NCBI GenBank assembly: GCA_020161935.1
Contig: JAIUNI010000021.1
Location: 1-64,000, forward strand
Length of the DNA: 64,000 nucleotides
Direction of reading: 5' to 3'
Source: Chloroflexota bacterium
Lineage (GTDB): Bacteria > Chloroflexota > Anaerolineae > Aggregatilineales > Phototrophicaceae
Part shown: one piece after another, positions 40,307-48,906 of the stretch
Layout: each line of letters starts with the position of its first letter
Position numbering within the stretch: position 1 is the stretch's first letter
Made by a program: the position numbers and the translations under genes
The notes under the pieces: model-generated
Database searches by the model: none
Told to the model about the DNA's origin: nothing
The model's input: only the letters and a program-made list of their open reading frames with translations

Positions 40307-40851
40307 GCTGCAAACCTTTGTAAGATACGTTCGATTTCAACGGTATGCCGTTTAGCATGTTGAACGAGAAAATATAACCACTGATACATATCGAGCTTAC
40401 CCAACGATTGCACTGACATGCTCACTTTGTGAAGCGAACCTTCGCCGTTAGGAAGTTGATCGAGGATCATTAAACATTCAAGGCGCTGGGCTGTCATTGT
40501 GGCACGAATTTCGCGCATGGGTTTAAGGCGAGTCGGTTCCATATGCTCAGGGCGTATCCAGCCAAACGCATCGGGGTCGCCAATTCTGACGATTGAGTCG
40601 AGATCACTTTCGCCCGCTTCCACGGCCTGAGCCTTGGAGCGCTTTAGCACCGTTCGCAAGCTGGTGCGCAACGTCAGCATCAAAAAATGATCCGTGAGCG
40701 TGATGTGTTCAAGAATTTCGTCTATTGACCATTCGTTCGCGGCGGGATGGATTTGGCGAATCGCATCAGGTAAATCAAAGTAAGAACCAAGCTGGTCAAA
40801 TACCGTATTCAGTTCCGTTTGGACGCGCTCGATTGTCGCCGCGAACGCCAT
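40303..40851 (-). CDS. DinB-like superfamily protein
   Basis: A 182-residue helical protein of the DinB type: NEWSIDEILEHITLTDHFLML early (His ligand candidates) and WLYFLVQHAKRHTVEIERIL at the end, the usual C-terminal HxxRH-like helix. The role is unknown; relatives transfer thiols or act as metal-dependent hydrolases. The ATG at 40851 has GGAG six bases before it. It lies 12 bases after the crotonase gene and overlaps the next gene, so all three are one operon. Confidence 0.75.
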   Translation of the reverse strand: MAFAATIERVQTELNTVFDQLGSYFDLPDAIRQIHPAANEWSIDEILEHITLTDHFLMLTLRTSLRTVLKRSKAQAVEAGESDLDSIVRIGDPDAFGWIRPEHMEPTRLKPMREIRATMTAQRLECLMILDQLPNGEGSLHKVSMSVQSLGKLDMYQWLYFLVQHAKRHTVEIERILQRFAA

Positions 40852-40863
40852 AGCACACTCCAA

Positions 40864-41640
40864 TCAGCGATTCTTCCATTCGGGTTTGCGCTTGTCGATG
40901 AAGGCTTTCATGCCCTCGGCCTTATCTTCCGTGCCGAACAGCAGGTAGAAATTGCGCTTCTCGTAGCTGAGACCTTCGTGGAGGTTAAGTTCTTCGGCTT
41001 TATTGACGGCATCCTTGATGAGTTTGGCGGCTGCACCGGGCATGGTGGCGATCTTCCCGGCAAGTTTGACCGCTTCGTCGAGGTAGCTTTCGACCGGATA
41101 GACGTGGTTGACGAGGCCGTATTGCAGGGCTTCGGCGGCAGTGAGCTTGCGATCCGCGAGGGTGATTTCCATCGCGAGGGCTTTGCCAACCGCGCGGGTG
41201 AGGCGCTGCGTACCACCGGCACCGGGCATAATGCCAATGTTGATTTCCGGCTGGCCGAACTTGGCGGTTTCGGAGGCGATAATCATGTCGCACATCATCG
41301 CCATTTCACAGCCGCCACCGAGCGCCCAACCGGAAACGGCGGCGATAATCGGCTTACGGATGCGGGTGAGGCGCACCCAGTCGGTGAAGTCTTGTCCGGC
41401 AAACATAGTCACGGCATCAATGCCTTCCATCTGCTTGATGTCCGCTCCGGCGGCGAAGGCTTTATCGCTGCCCGTGAGGACGATGCAGCGGATGGTTTCG
41501 TCGGCATCAAAGGCTTCCATCGCCTCGAACACCTCACGGGTGAGCTGGCTGTTGAGGGCGTTCAGCGCCTGTGGACGGTTGAGGCGAATGAGACCTACGC
41601 CAGCGGCAGGGGTTTCAACCAGAATATTTTCGTAAGCCAT
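40864..41640 (-). CDS. Enoyl-CoA hydratase/isomerase (crotonase) family protein
   Basis: A 258-residue crotonase. The oxyanion-hole stretches are AFAAGADIKQM and ALGGGCEMAMMCDMIIAS. The two catalytic Glu of true enoyl-CoA hydratases are present, one in GGGCEMAM and one in QPEINIGIMPGAGGTQRLTR. It hydrates enoyl-CoA esters in fatty acid or amino acid degradation. The ATG at 41640 with GGGAG nine bases upstream is preferred to 41649. It is divergent from a TetR gene, with a palindrome between them, so TetR control is likely. Confidence 0.92.
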   Translation of the reverse strand: MAYENILVETPAAGVGLIRLNRPQALNALNSQLTREVFEAMEAFDADETIRCIVLTGSDKAFAAGADIKQMEGIDAVTMFAGQDFTDWVRLTRIRKPIIAAVSGWALGGGCEMAMMCDMIIASETAKFGQPEINIGIMPGAGGTQRLTRAVGKALAMEITLADRKLTAAEALQYGLVNHVYPVESYLDEAVKLAGKIATMPGAAAKLIKDAVNKAEELNLHEGLSYEKRNFYLLFGTEDKAEGMKAFIDKRKPEWKNR

Positions 41641-41697
41641 TTCTTTCATCTCCCATTTATGTGAAGTTTATTTTCAGTCAATCTGGTACACTTATGT

Positions 41698-41717
41698 TAC
41701 CTAACAAATATTAGGTA
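41698..41717. promoter_or_regulatory. Probable TetR operator
   Basis: TACCTAA (41698-41704) and TTAGGTA (41711-41717) form a perfect inverted repeat with a six-base spacer, directly before the TetR start and between the divergent genes. TetR regulators normally bind such sites and repress both themselves and the neighbour. Confidence 0.6.
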
Positions 41718-41723
41718 GGTGTT

Positions 41724-42338
41724 ATGAATACTGTTGTTGAACCTGCAATGTCTCCGCGCGACCGTGTGCTGCAAACGGCTGAACACCTGTTTAGCGAACG
41801 CGGGTATGCGGCGGTTACGCTACGTGATATTGCCGATGCGCTCGGCATTAAGCAAGCCTCCCTATACTACCACGCGCCGGGGGGTAAAGAGGAGCTATTT
41901 GTGCAAGTCACCGAACGCGGATTGGAGCGCCACCGTGTCGGGTTGGACAACGCGATCAACGAAGCGGGTGACGGCCTGCGAGCGCAGTTGTACGCGGCGG
42001 CGGGGTGGCTGCTTTCGCAACCGAGCATCAACTATGGGCGGATGCTGCAATCCGATATGCCCGCGATCAGCGCACACGAGGCGGAAAGGCTGCGGGTCAG
42101 CGCATTTACGGCGTTGATCGCGCCGCTACAGCGGGCTTTCGACGAAGGGCTGGCGGACGACTCCCCTGCTAAAGCGAAGGCAGTGCATCTGGCGGGGGCG
42201 TTCCTATCGGTGATCGAGGGGGTACACAATTTGCCAGAGCATTTCCTGAACGGCGAACCGAAAGCGGCGATGGCGCGGTTTTTGATCGACACATGGCTGG
42301 AAGGAATCAATCACCATTCAAAGACAATACAAGATTAA
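41724..42338 (+). CDS. TetR-family transcriptional regulator
   Basis: A 204-residue regulator with the standard N-terminal helix-turn-helix: RDRVLQTAEHLFSERGYAAVTLRDIADALGIKQASLYYHAPGGKEELF. The C-terminal ligand domain is generic. It is divergent from a crotonase operon with a palindromic site at 41698-41717, suggesting it senses an acyl-CoA or fatty acid, as many such regulators do. Its stop codon TAA is the first part of an A-rich dispersed repeat. Confidence 0.9.
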   Translation: MNTVVEPAMSPRDRVLQTAEHLFSERGYAAVTLRDIADALGIKQASLYYHAPGGKEELFVQVTERGLERHRVGLDNAINEAGDGLRAQLYAAAGWLLSQPSINYGRMLQSDMPAISAHEAERLRVSAFTALIAPLQRAFDEGLADDSPAKAKAVHLAGAFLSVIEGVHNLPEHFLNGEPKAAMARFLIDTWLEGINHHSKTIQD

Positions 42339-42412
42339 CCACAGAGACACAGAGGACACAGAGAAAAGCAAAGCCAGTTAACCGCAGAGACGCAGAGAAC
42401 GCAGAGAGAGAT
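42335..42412 (+). repeat. A-rich dispersed repeat, two units, overlapping the TetR stop
   Basis: Unit 1 is ATTAACCACAGAGACACAGA then GGACACAGAGAAAAGCAAAG; unit 2 is GTTAACCGCAGAGACGCAGA then GAACGCAGAGAGAG. The first TAA is the TetR stop codon. Confidence 0.65.
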
Positions 42413-42443
42413 TTAACAGGTTTATTTTATTGAGGGGTGAGCG

Positions 42444-43511
42444 ATGGCAACGATTGAAACAGCAGTCAAGACAAGGGGCAAATCTGACCAGCCGCGCACG
42501 GATATACGCGCGATGTGGTGGGGCGTGGGGTTCGCATTCGTGTTTACGGCGATCATTTTTATAGCGGGGCCGCTGCTTGATCCGGTACGGGCGACGCTGC
42601 TGCCCGATCAAGGACCAAGCTGGTATTACTGGAAGTTAGCCGAGCCGACAGCGATCACCCGTTTAAGCGTGTGGGGATTATACGCGGCGCATCAGGTGAT
42701 CTGGTGGGGGCTAATCTGGTACGCACAGCGGCGGGTGACGAAGTACACGGCGGGTTTGCATGGTGTAAATGTGGCGGCGCTGGGGGTGAACGCGCTGTTC
42801 GTGGTGCTGCACTTCGTCCAAACGCACATCTGGTACGACGGTTTGGCGCAGGACGTGTCGATCTTCTCATCGCAGGGGTCAGTCATTCTAATGTTGATCT
42901 GGATCATGCTGATGGAGAACAACCGGCGCGGGGCAATTGTGGGCAAGCGGCTGCCGATTGGCAAGCGGGTGATCTCATTCGCGCGGAAGTACCACGGCTA
43001 TGTGTTCGCGTGGGCGATCTGTTATACGTTCTGGTATCACCCGATGGAGACAACCAACGGGCATTTGCTAGGTTTCTTCTACACGTTCCTGCTTATCGTG
43101 CAAGGCAGCCTGTTCCTGACACGCATCCATGTGAACAAGTGGTGGATGCTGGCGCAGGAGATTATCGTACTGGCACATGGGACAATTGTAGCAATTGTGC
43201 AGGGTAACAATCTGTGGCCGATGTTCTTCTTCGGCTTCTTCGGCGTGTTCATCCTTGTGCAAATGCACGGGTTGGGACTCTCCAACCGTGTGAAGTGGTT
43301 GATCTTCGCAGTGTATGCCATTGGCGCGGCGGTGGTGTATATCCAACCGGAACGCGGCATCACCAAGGTGTGGCAGTTGGTGGCGATACCGGGGATTTAT
43401 TACATCGTGATGATCGTGCTGGCGCTGCTGATCGCGATAGGTATCTGGGCATACGACCGGATTCGGGGCAAGGGCGCGGCAGACCCAACACCGATTGGCA
43501 CGGGAGACTAA
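42444..43511 (+). CDS. Polytopic membrane protein of unknown function
   Basis: A 355-residue protein with about nine or ten hydrophobic helices and few long loops. Notable features are many Trp/His/Tyr residues near helix ends (YAAHQVIWWGLIWY, VVLHFVQTHIWYD, YTFWYHPMETTNGHLLG), which could hold metal or haem, but no known motif. It is followed after one base by an SDR gene, so the pair is an operon. A smaller membrane protein of similar composition lies at 55699. GAGGGGTGAGCG precedes the ATG. Confidence 0.65.
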   Translation: MATIETAVKTRGKSDQPRTDIRAMWWGVGFAFVFTAIIFIAGPLLDPVRATLLPDQGPSWYYWKLAEPTAITRLSVWGLYAAHQVIWWGLIWYAQRRVTKYTAGLHGVNVAALGVNALFVVLHFVQTHIWYDGLAQDVSIFSSQGSVILMLIWIMLMENNRRGAIVGKRLPIGKRVISFARKYHGYVFAWAICYTFWYHPMETTNGHLLGFFYTFLLIVQGSLFLTRIHVNKWWMLAQEIIVLAHGTIVAIVQGNNLWPMFFFGFFGVFILVQMHGLGLSNRVKWLIFAVYAIGAAVVYIQPERGITKVWQLVAIPGIYYIVMIVLALLIAIGIWAYDRIRGKGAADPTPIGTGD

Positions 43512-43512
43512 G

Positions 43513-44385
43513 ATGGGCATTCTTGAAGGTAAAGTGGCGGTTATTACCGGCAGCAGCCGCGGGTTAGGCTTGGCGATTGCCGAGACTTATGCGCGGGAAG
43601 GCGCGAAGGTGGTACTGGCCGCACGGACGCAGCAAGCGGTGGACGAGGCGGTACAAGCGCTCAGGGCGAAAGGCTACCAAGCCAGCGGCGCGGCTTGTGA
43701 CGTGGGCGACTACGAGCAGGTAAAGGCGCTGGCAGTACACACCGTACAAACCTACGGCAAGATTGACATATGGGTGAACAACGCCGGTGTGGCGGGAGTC
43801 TTCGGGCCGACCGCCCACATTCCGCGCGAACGGTTTGAGCGCGTGTTCCAGACAAACATCATGGGAACCTACTACGGGTCGCTGGTGGCGCTGGAACACT
43901 TCGTGCCACAGGGCGGCGGCAAGCTGATTAACCTGCTGGGGCGCGGCGATGATGGGCCAGTGAAGTTCCAGAACGCTTACGGGTCAAGCAAATATTGGGT
44001 CAAGAGCTTCACACTGGCGCTAGCGAAAGAATATGCCGACAGCGGTATTGGCATCTATGCCTTTAATCCCGGTCTGGTGGACACGGATATGCTGCGGCAG
44101 GTCGAGTCCTTGGAGGGTTACGAGAAGCAGCTTTCACGGCTAAGTACGATTATCCGCTGGTGGGGAAACCCGCCGGAGGTGCCAGCCGAACGGGCGCTGT
44201 GGCTGGCATCATCCGCGACCGACAGCAAAACCGGATTGGTTGAGAGTGTGCTGGGGCGCAAACAGATTATCGGCGGGCTGATGCGGGATATGCTGCGAAA
44301 GGCGCGGCGGGAAACCCCACGCGATACCAGCCTAAACATTACGAGTATTAAACCCACGATGCCTTTAAAACCACCGTCAAAGTAG
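43513..44385 (+). CDS. Short-chain dehydrogenase/reductase
   Basis: A 290-residue NAD(P)-dependent oxidoreductase with a Rossmann start (KVAVITGSSRGLGLAIAETYA), the NNAG motif in DIWVNNAGVAG, and the catalytic Tyr-x3-Lys in NAYGSSKYWVKSF. The catalytic Ser position reads LLGRGDDGP, so the usual Ser is not evident. The start at 43513 has GGGAG six bases upstream and lies one base past the previous stop. The substrate is unknown. A long hairpin follows the stop. Confidence 0.85.
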   Translation: MGILEGKVAVITGSSRGLGLAIAETYAREGAKVVLAARTQQAVDEAVQALRAKGYQASGAACDVGDYEQVKALAVHTVQTYGKIDIWVNNAGVAGVFGPTAHIPRERFERVFQTNIMGTYYGSLVALEHFVPQGGGKLINLLGRGDDGPVKFQNAYGSSKYWVKSFTLALAKEYADSGIGIYAFNPGLVDTDMLRQVESLEGYEKQLSRLSTIIRWWGNPPEVPAERALWLASSATDSKTGLVESVLGRKQIIGGLMRDMLRKARRETPRDTSLNITSIKPTMPLKPPSK

Positions 44386-44402
44386 CCCCGTTGTTCAATC
44401 TA

Positions 44403-44435
44403 TGTGAGCGTTGTTGCAGCGGGACAACGCTCACA
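44403..44435 (+). terminator. Long hairpin after the SDR gene
   Basis: TGTGAGCGTTGT (44403-44414) and ACAACGCTCACA (44424-44435) form a perfect 12-bp stem with a nine-base loop. There is no T-run, so it may be a weak terminator or an RNA-stabilising stem. Confidence 0.55.
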
Positions 44436-44573
44436 AACCGAATACAAACCTTCATAGGACTGATTGCCTAGCATTATTCCCTTCAACATTACTATTCTCT
44501 CATACCCCCGTTTCGGTATCCACCCGACAATCTAAACGGTAGTGAAGATACCTTACCGAAAAGAGGGTCGTGT

Positions 44574-47513
44574 ATGAAAAAACGATGGATATTCTTTTTA
44601 ATATTGATGCTGCTGGCGGTGGCAAGCACGACATATGCTGCTCCGGCAGAACAGGGAACGACCGCACCGAATCCGGCAAACTATAAACTTACATCGGTGA
44701 TCACCGGCCTGACGAAGCCGATTTATGTCACCCACGCCGGCGACAACACCGGACGACTGTTCATCGTCGAGCAGTCTGGTAAGATCAAAATTTGGCAGAA
44801 CGGTGCCGTGCTGCCTACACCCTTCTTGGACGTGGGAACGCTGATCGCGACCGGCGGCTCGGAACAAGGTTTGCTGGGCCTCGCGTTCCCGCCGAACTTC
44901 GCCACCAGTAAACAGTTCTACATTAACTACACCAACGTTCAAGGCGATACGGTCATCGCCCGCTACACGGTTTCGACGACAAACGCCAACGTGGCGAACG
45001 CCGCCAGCGCGACGCAGGTGCTGTTTGTTGACCAGCCCTACACCAACCACAACGGCGGCAACATGAACTTCGGCAAGGACGGTTTGCTGTACGTGGGCAT
45101 GGGCGATGGCGGTTCCGGTGGTGACCCACAGAACTACGCGCAGAATCCGAACTCACTGCTGGGCAAGATGCTGCGAATTAACGTCACCCAAGCTAACTTC
45201 CCGGTATCGGTCTGGGCGCTGGGTATCCGCAACCCGTGGCGCTGGAGCTTCGACCGCCTGACGGGTGACTTCTATATGGGCGATGTGGGGCAAGGCAACT
45301 GGGAAGAAATCAACTTCTGGCCTGCCAACGGCGCGGCTGGCGCGAACTACGGCTGGAACACTTATGAAGGCAACCACAACTACAAGGCAGGGTCGATTGC
45401 TGGCGCGATCTTCCCGATTGCCGAGTACTCGCACGCGGACGGCTGCTCGGTGACAGGTGGTTACGTTTATCGTGGGGCGAACATGCCCGCCTTTCAAGGG
45501 TATTACGTGTATGCAGATTACTGTAACGGTAATATGTGGACGGCCTTCCGCAGCAACAACGTGTGGCAGTCGGCACGTTTCCTGACCCCCGGCTTTTCAA
45601 TCAGCTCGTTTGGTGAAGACCAAGCTGGTGAGTTGTATGTGGTGGGTTATGCTGGCACGATTTACCGCCTCGACACAGTGGCCGCAGCAACACCCACCAA
45701 GACCAACACACCCGCGCCAACGGCAACCAAGACCAATACCCCGATGGCGACACCGACGAAAACCAACACGCCTGTGCCGACAGTAACTAAGACGAATACG
45801 CCGCTGCCCACACCGACCAAGACCAACACGCCGGGGCAAGTGACCTGCCCGTGCAGCCTGTGGCCGAACAGCGCGACACCGGCAGTACCGGATTACCTCG
45901 GAACCGCTCCGATTGAACTGGGTGTGAAGTTCCAATCGAACATCAACGCCATTGTGACCGGGCTGCGCTTCTACAAGGGACCGAGCAACACGGGTACACA
46001 CACCGGACATTTGTGGTCGAGCACCGGAACACTGCTGGCGACCGCGACCTTCATGAATGAGTCGGCTTCCGGCTGGCAAACGGTCAACTTTTCGGCACCG
46101 GTCGCCATCAGCGCGAACACCCTTTACATTGCCTCTTACCACAGCTCATCGGGTCGGTTTAGCTACACCGCGAATGCCTTCACGACGGCGCTGGTGAACG
46201 GCCCGCTAACTGCGCCAGCGCATTCGACCGCCAGCCCGAACGGCGTGTTCCGCAATGGCAGCAACGGCACATTCCCCAATATGAGTTCAAACAACGTGAA
46301 CTATTGGGTTGATGTGATTGTCGTACCGGGGACACTGCCGACATCGACACCCGTGCCACCGACACCCACCAAGACCAATACAGTGATGCCGACGCTGACC
46401 AAGACGTTCACACCGCAGCCGACACCGACCAAGACCAACACACCTGCCGTCCCAACGGCAACCGGCGTACAGCCAAGCGCGACTCCGGTGATGCCAACTG
46501 CAACACTTGTCACAACGATAGCACCGACACCGACACAGCCGACAACGGGCGGCGCGACTTTGAAGGTTGATGTCGTACCGCAAACGGCGGACATCGGGAC
46601 AGGCGTACTGGCGCAGATCAACCTGCTCAACGTCACCAACCTTTACGGTTTGCAGTTGGTATGTAAGGTCAACCCAAGTGTGCTGAACGGCGTTGGCTTG
46701 CTGAAGGGTGACGGCTTTAACGACAGCAACAGCTTCATCATCGACCAAGGCTTTAAGCCGGATGGAAGCTGGACGATTGCCGCCAGCCGACTTTCACCGG
46801 CGACACCGATCAGCGGCAATCTGCTGGCGTTTACGTTAGGGTATACGACTGCGGGTGCTGGCAGCAGCAGTGTCGAATGTACAGCGCTGGCGGTTGACCA
46901 GAATGGGCGTGATTTGCAGCTAACGGTGGTCAATGGGGCGTTCACGGGTAATGGGCCTGTAAGCACCGTAGAACCGACACCGCAGCCAAGCGCGACCATT
47001 CCACCGACGGCAACCGTCGCCCCAACACAGACCCTGCCACCAACACTGACACCGACACCGCAGCCTTCGATGGGCAGCATCAGTGGTATCGCGTTGTATC
47101 AGGGGCGGGAGGACGCGACAGGGATCACCGTTTACCTGCTGACGAGTGACGCACAAGTTCTACAAGAGCAGCCGGTCGATCCTGAAGGCAACTTCTACTT
47201 TGCCAATCTTGCTCCCGGCAGTTACATTGTCGGGGCGAACGGCGCGGGTTTCATCCCGTTGGCCTATAACACGGCGGTGGCGGCAGCCGGTGGCAGCGTG
47301 GACATCGGTACGATCACACTACGGGCGGGTGATGTCGATGGTAACCGCAAGGTTGATCTGGCGGATGCGGGGCTGATCGGGGCGAACTTCAACGTCCCAG
47401 TGCCACCTGCGCCGGAACTGGCGGATTTGAACAAAGACAAGATTGTTGATGTGCGTGATCTGGTACTGGTCGGCGGTAACTTCGGCCTGACGGGGCCGGT
47501 CGTCCTGCCATAA
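44574..47513 (+). CDS. Secreted PQQ-type sugar dehydrogenase with DUF4082, cohesin-like and dockerin domains
   Basis: A 979-residue exported protein. Signal peptide 1-23. Residues about 35-370 form a soluble glucose/sorbosone dehydrogenase-like six-blade propeller (TKPIYVTHAGDNTGRLFIVEQSGKI, GLLGLAFPPNF, HNGGNMNFGKDGLLYVGMGDGG, GIRNPWRWSFD, GYVYRGANMP). A TPTKTNTP linker leads to a DUF4082-like domain (about 423-585). A second linker leads to a cohesin-like domain (TLKVDVVPQTADIGTGV...). A third leads to a prealbumin-like domain (SGIALYQGREDATGITVYL) and a type I dockerin pair (GDVDGNRKVDLADAGLIGAN, ADLNKDKIVDVRDLVLVGGN). The domain mix suggests surface assembly; partners are not known. Confidence 0.88.
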   Translation: MKKRWIFFLILMLLAVASTTYAAPAEQGTTAPNPANYKLTSVITGLTKPIYVTHAGDNTGRLFIVEQSGKIKIWQNGAVLPTPFLDVGTLIATGGSEQGLLGLAFPPNFATSKQFYINYTNVQGDTVIARYTVSTTNANVANAASATQVLFVDQPYTNHNGGNMNFGKDGLLYVGMGDGGSGGDPQNYAQNPNSLLGKMLRINVTQANFPVSVWALGIRNPWRWSFDRLTGDFYMGDVGQGNWEEINFWPANGAAGANYGWNTYEGNHNYKAGSIAGAIFPIAEYSHADGCSVTGGYVYRGANMPAFQGYYVYADYCNGNMWTAFRSNNVWQSARFLTPGFSISSFGEDQAGELYVVGYAGTIYRLDTVAAATPTKTNTPAPTATKTNTPMATPTKTNTPVPTVTKTNTPLPTPTKTNTPGQVTCPCSLWPNSATPAVPDYLGTAPIELGVKFQSNINAIVTGLRFYKGPSNTGTHTGHLWSSTGTLLATATFMNESASGWQTVNFSAPVAISANTLYIASYHSSSGRFSYTANAFTTALVNGPLTAPAHSTASPNGVFRNGSNGTFPNMSSNNVNYWVDVIVVPGTLPTSTPVPPTPTKTNTVMPTLTKTFTPQPTPTKTNTPAVPTATGVQPSATPVMPTATLVTTIAPTPTQPTTGGATLKVDVVPQTADIGTGVLAQINLLNVTNLYGLQLVCKVNPSVLNGVGLLKGDGFNDSNSFIIDQGFKPDGSWTIAASRLSPATPISGNLLAFTLGYTTAGAGSSSVECTALAVDQNGRDLQLTVVNGAFTGNGPVSTVEPTPQPSATIPPTATVAPTQTLPPTLTPTPQPSMGSISGIALYQGREDATGITVYLLTSDAQVLQEQPVDPEGNFYFANLAPGSYIVGANGAGFIPLAYNTAVAAAGGSVDIGTITLRAGDVDGNRKVDLADAGLIGANFNVPVPPAPELADLNKDKIVDVRDLVLVGGNFGLTGPVVLP

Positions 47514-47536
47514 ACCAACCGGTTACGCAGTAGAGA

Positions 47537-47573
47537 TGGGAAAAGGCTTACCAACATGGTGGGCCTTTTTCCA
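47537..47573 (+). terminator. Terminator after the PQQ dehydrogenase gene
   Basis: AAAAGGC at 47541-47547 and ACC pair with GGT and GCCTTTTT at 47563-47570, with the T-run closing the stem. It lies 28 bases past the stop codon. Confidence 0.75.
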
Positions 47574-47648
47574 TTTAGGGAGGTGGCATGGGCGGCACAT
47601 TTCATTTACCATTTGGCTTATTCAGCGTTCACAGCAAGGACAGTCTAC

Positions 47649-48809
47649 ATGGTCAAATACCCAGCCATGATCCGCACCGATGACAGCAATGCTTTTGCCC
47701 ACGACACCATGAAACGGCGTATTCCAGCCAACATCCGTGAGGTGGCAGCCTTAAACGCGGATTATCCACCGTTCATTCTACAGGCGTTAAATCGGTTGGC
47801 GACAGCCATTGAGAACGACGAGCCGATTGCCCCATTTAATCCTTTCCTGCCAGATGCAGATCCGTGGGAAGCAGGGGCAGCAGCACACGAGGGACATACA
47901 TGGCAGCAGACCGATTGGTTCTTCGCGGAGCTTGCGGCTTACCGGCACCTGATCGACACGGTGCGCTGGTGGGAAACCGGACGTGACCCATTTGCGCCAC
48001 AGAAGGCAAAGGAAATGGGCAGCGAGGAACTGTGGGGGACGTTGAGTAAGGCGTTGACCGTTGCAGCCGAAGAAAACACGCTCGAACAGCGGTTACAAGA
48101 CTTGATCCGGCTGGATTTGTGGGGCAACCGGATTGACCTGAGCTTTGCTGCATCATTGGCACATGGGAGTGCTGGCAGCCATGAGGATATTTTGGTGGAT
48201 GACAGCGCAGTGGTGGCGGAACACTTGATGCGGCAGAACGGCGCTGTGCATTTCGTTGCGGATAATACGGGGACGGAACTGGCGATGGATTTGGTGCTGG
48301 CGGACAGCATCTTGATAAAGGGGCATCCGGTTACGTTTCACCTGAAGCTGCATCCAACGTTTGTGAGCGACACGATTGTGGTGGACTTCCATATTATGCT
48401 GGCGGCAATGCAATCTGGTGAGCATGGGCAAGCGACGACCGAACTGGGCCAACGGCTGCAAACAGCCTTTGACGAAGGGCGGCTGCGGTTAGCACCGGGA
48501 GCCTTTTGGAACAGCCCATATGTGATGAGTGAGATGCCGAAACGGTTGGCGGCAGCGTTCAAGGATGCGGCGTTGGTGATCGTCAAGGGCGACCTGAATT
48601 ACCGGCGGCTGGTGTCGGATACGTTGTGGGAAAGTGATACGCCATTTACCGAGATTTGCGGCTATTTTCCAGCACCGTTGTTGGCACTGCGAACGTTGAA
48701 AAGTGATGCGGTGGTGGGGTTAGCCAGCGGCTTGGCGGCACAATTGGATACCGAAGATGCCAAATGGCGGGTAAACGGCAAACGGGGTGTGATTCAGTTC
48801 AAGGTGTAA
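47649..48809 (+). CDS. ARMT1-like (DUF89) damage-control phosphatase
   Basis: A 386-residue protein of the DUF89 family: KYPAMIRTDDSNAFAHDTMKRR at the start, a helical N-terminal domain, FVADNTGTELAMDLVLAD (the conserved Asp-Asn metal site), FHLKLHPTFVSDTIVVDFH, and VIVKGDLNYRRLVSD near the end. Family members are metal-dependent phosphatases that remove damaged phosphometabolites. The start at 47649 has AAGGA nine bases upstream and matches homologues; the longer frame from 47556 reads through a terminator and is rejected. Confidence 0.88.
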   Translation: MVKYPAMIRTDDSNAFAHDTMKRRIPANIREVAALNADYPPFILQALNRLATAIENDEPIAPFNPFLPDADPWEAGAAAHEGHTWQQTDWFFAELAAYRHLIDTVRWWETGRDPFAPQKAKEMGSEELWGTLSKALTVAAEENTLEQRLQDLIRLDLWGNRIDLSFAASLAHGSAGSHEDILVDDSAVVAEHLMRQNGAVHFVADNTGTELAMDLVLADSILIKGHPVTFHLKLHPTFVSDTIVVDFHIMLAAMQSGEHGQATTELGQRLQTAFDEGRLRLAPGAFWNSPYVMSEMPKRLAAAFKDAALVIVKGDLNYRRLVSDTLWESDTPFTEICGYFPAPLLALRTLKSDAVVGLASGLAAQLDTEDAKWRVNGKRGVIQFKV

Positions 48810-48893
48810 ATTGAACCGCAGAGACGCAGAGAACACAGAGGAAATGCAGAGAAAAATACAAATCGCCAAGAACGCCGAGACAAAACAGAGATA
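48810..48893 (+). repeat. A-rich dispersed repeat after the ARMT1-like gene
   Basis: ATTGAACCGCAGAGACGCAG then AGAACACAGAGGAAATGCAG, followed by AAATCGCCAAGAACGCCGAG. It fills the gap up to the cutC start. Confidence 0.6.
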
Positions 48894-48906
48894 AGAGAGA
48901 TTGTTC

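Noticed and set aside
42335..42412. CRISPR array from the repeated accgcagagacgcagag words
   Set aside because: Units are irregular, there are no unique spacers of constant length, and no cas gene is nearby.
47556..47648. Upstream extension of the ARMT1-like gene
   Set aside because: It would start inside the preceding terminator; the ATG at 47649 has AAGGA and matches family starts.
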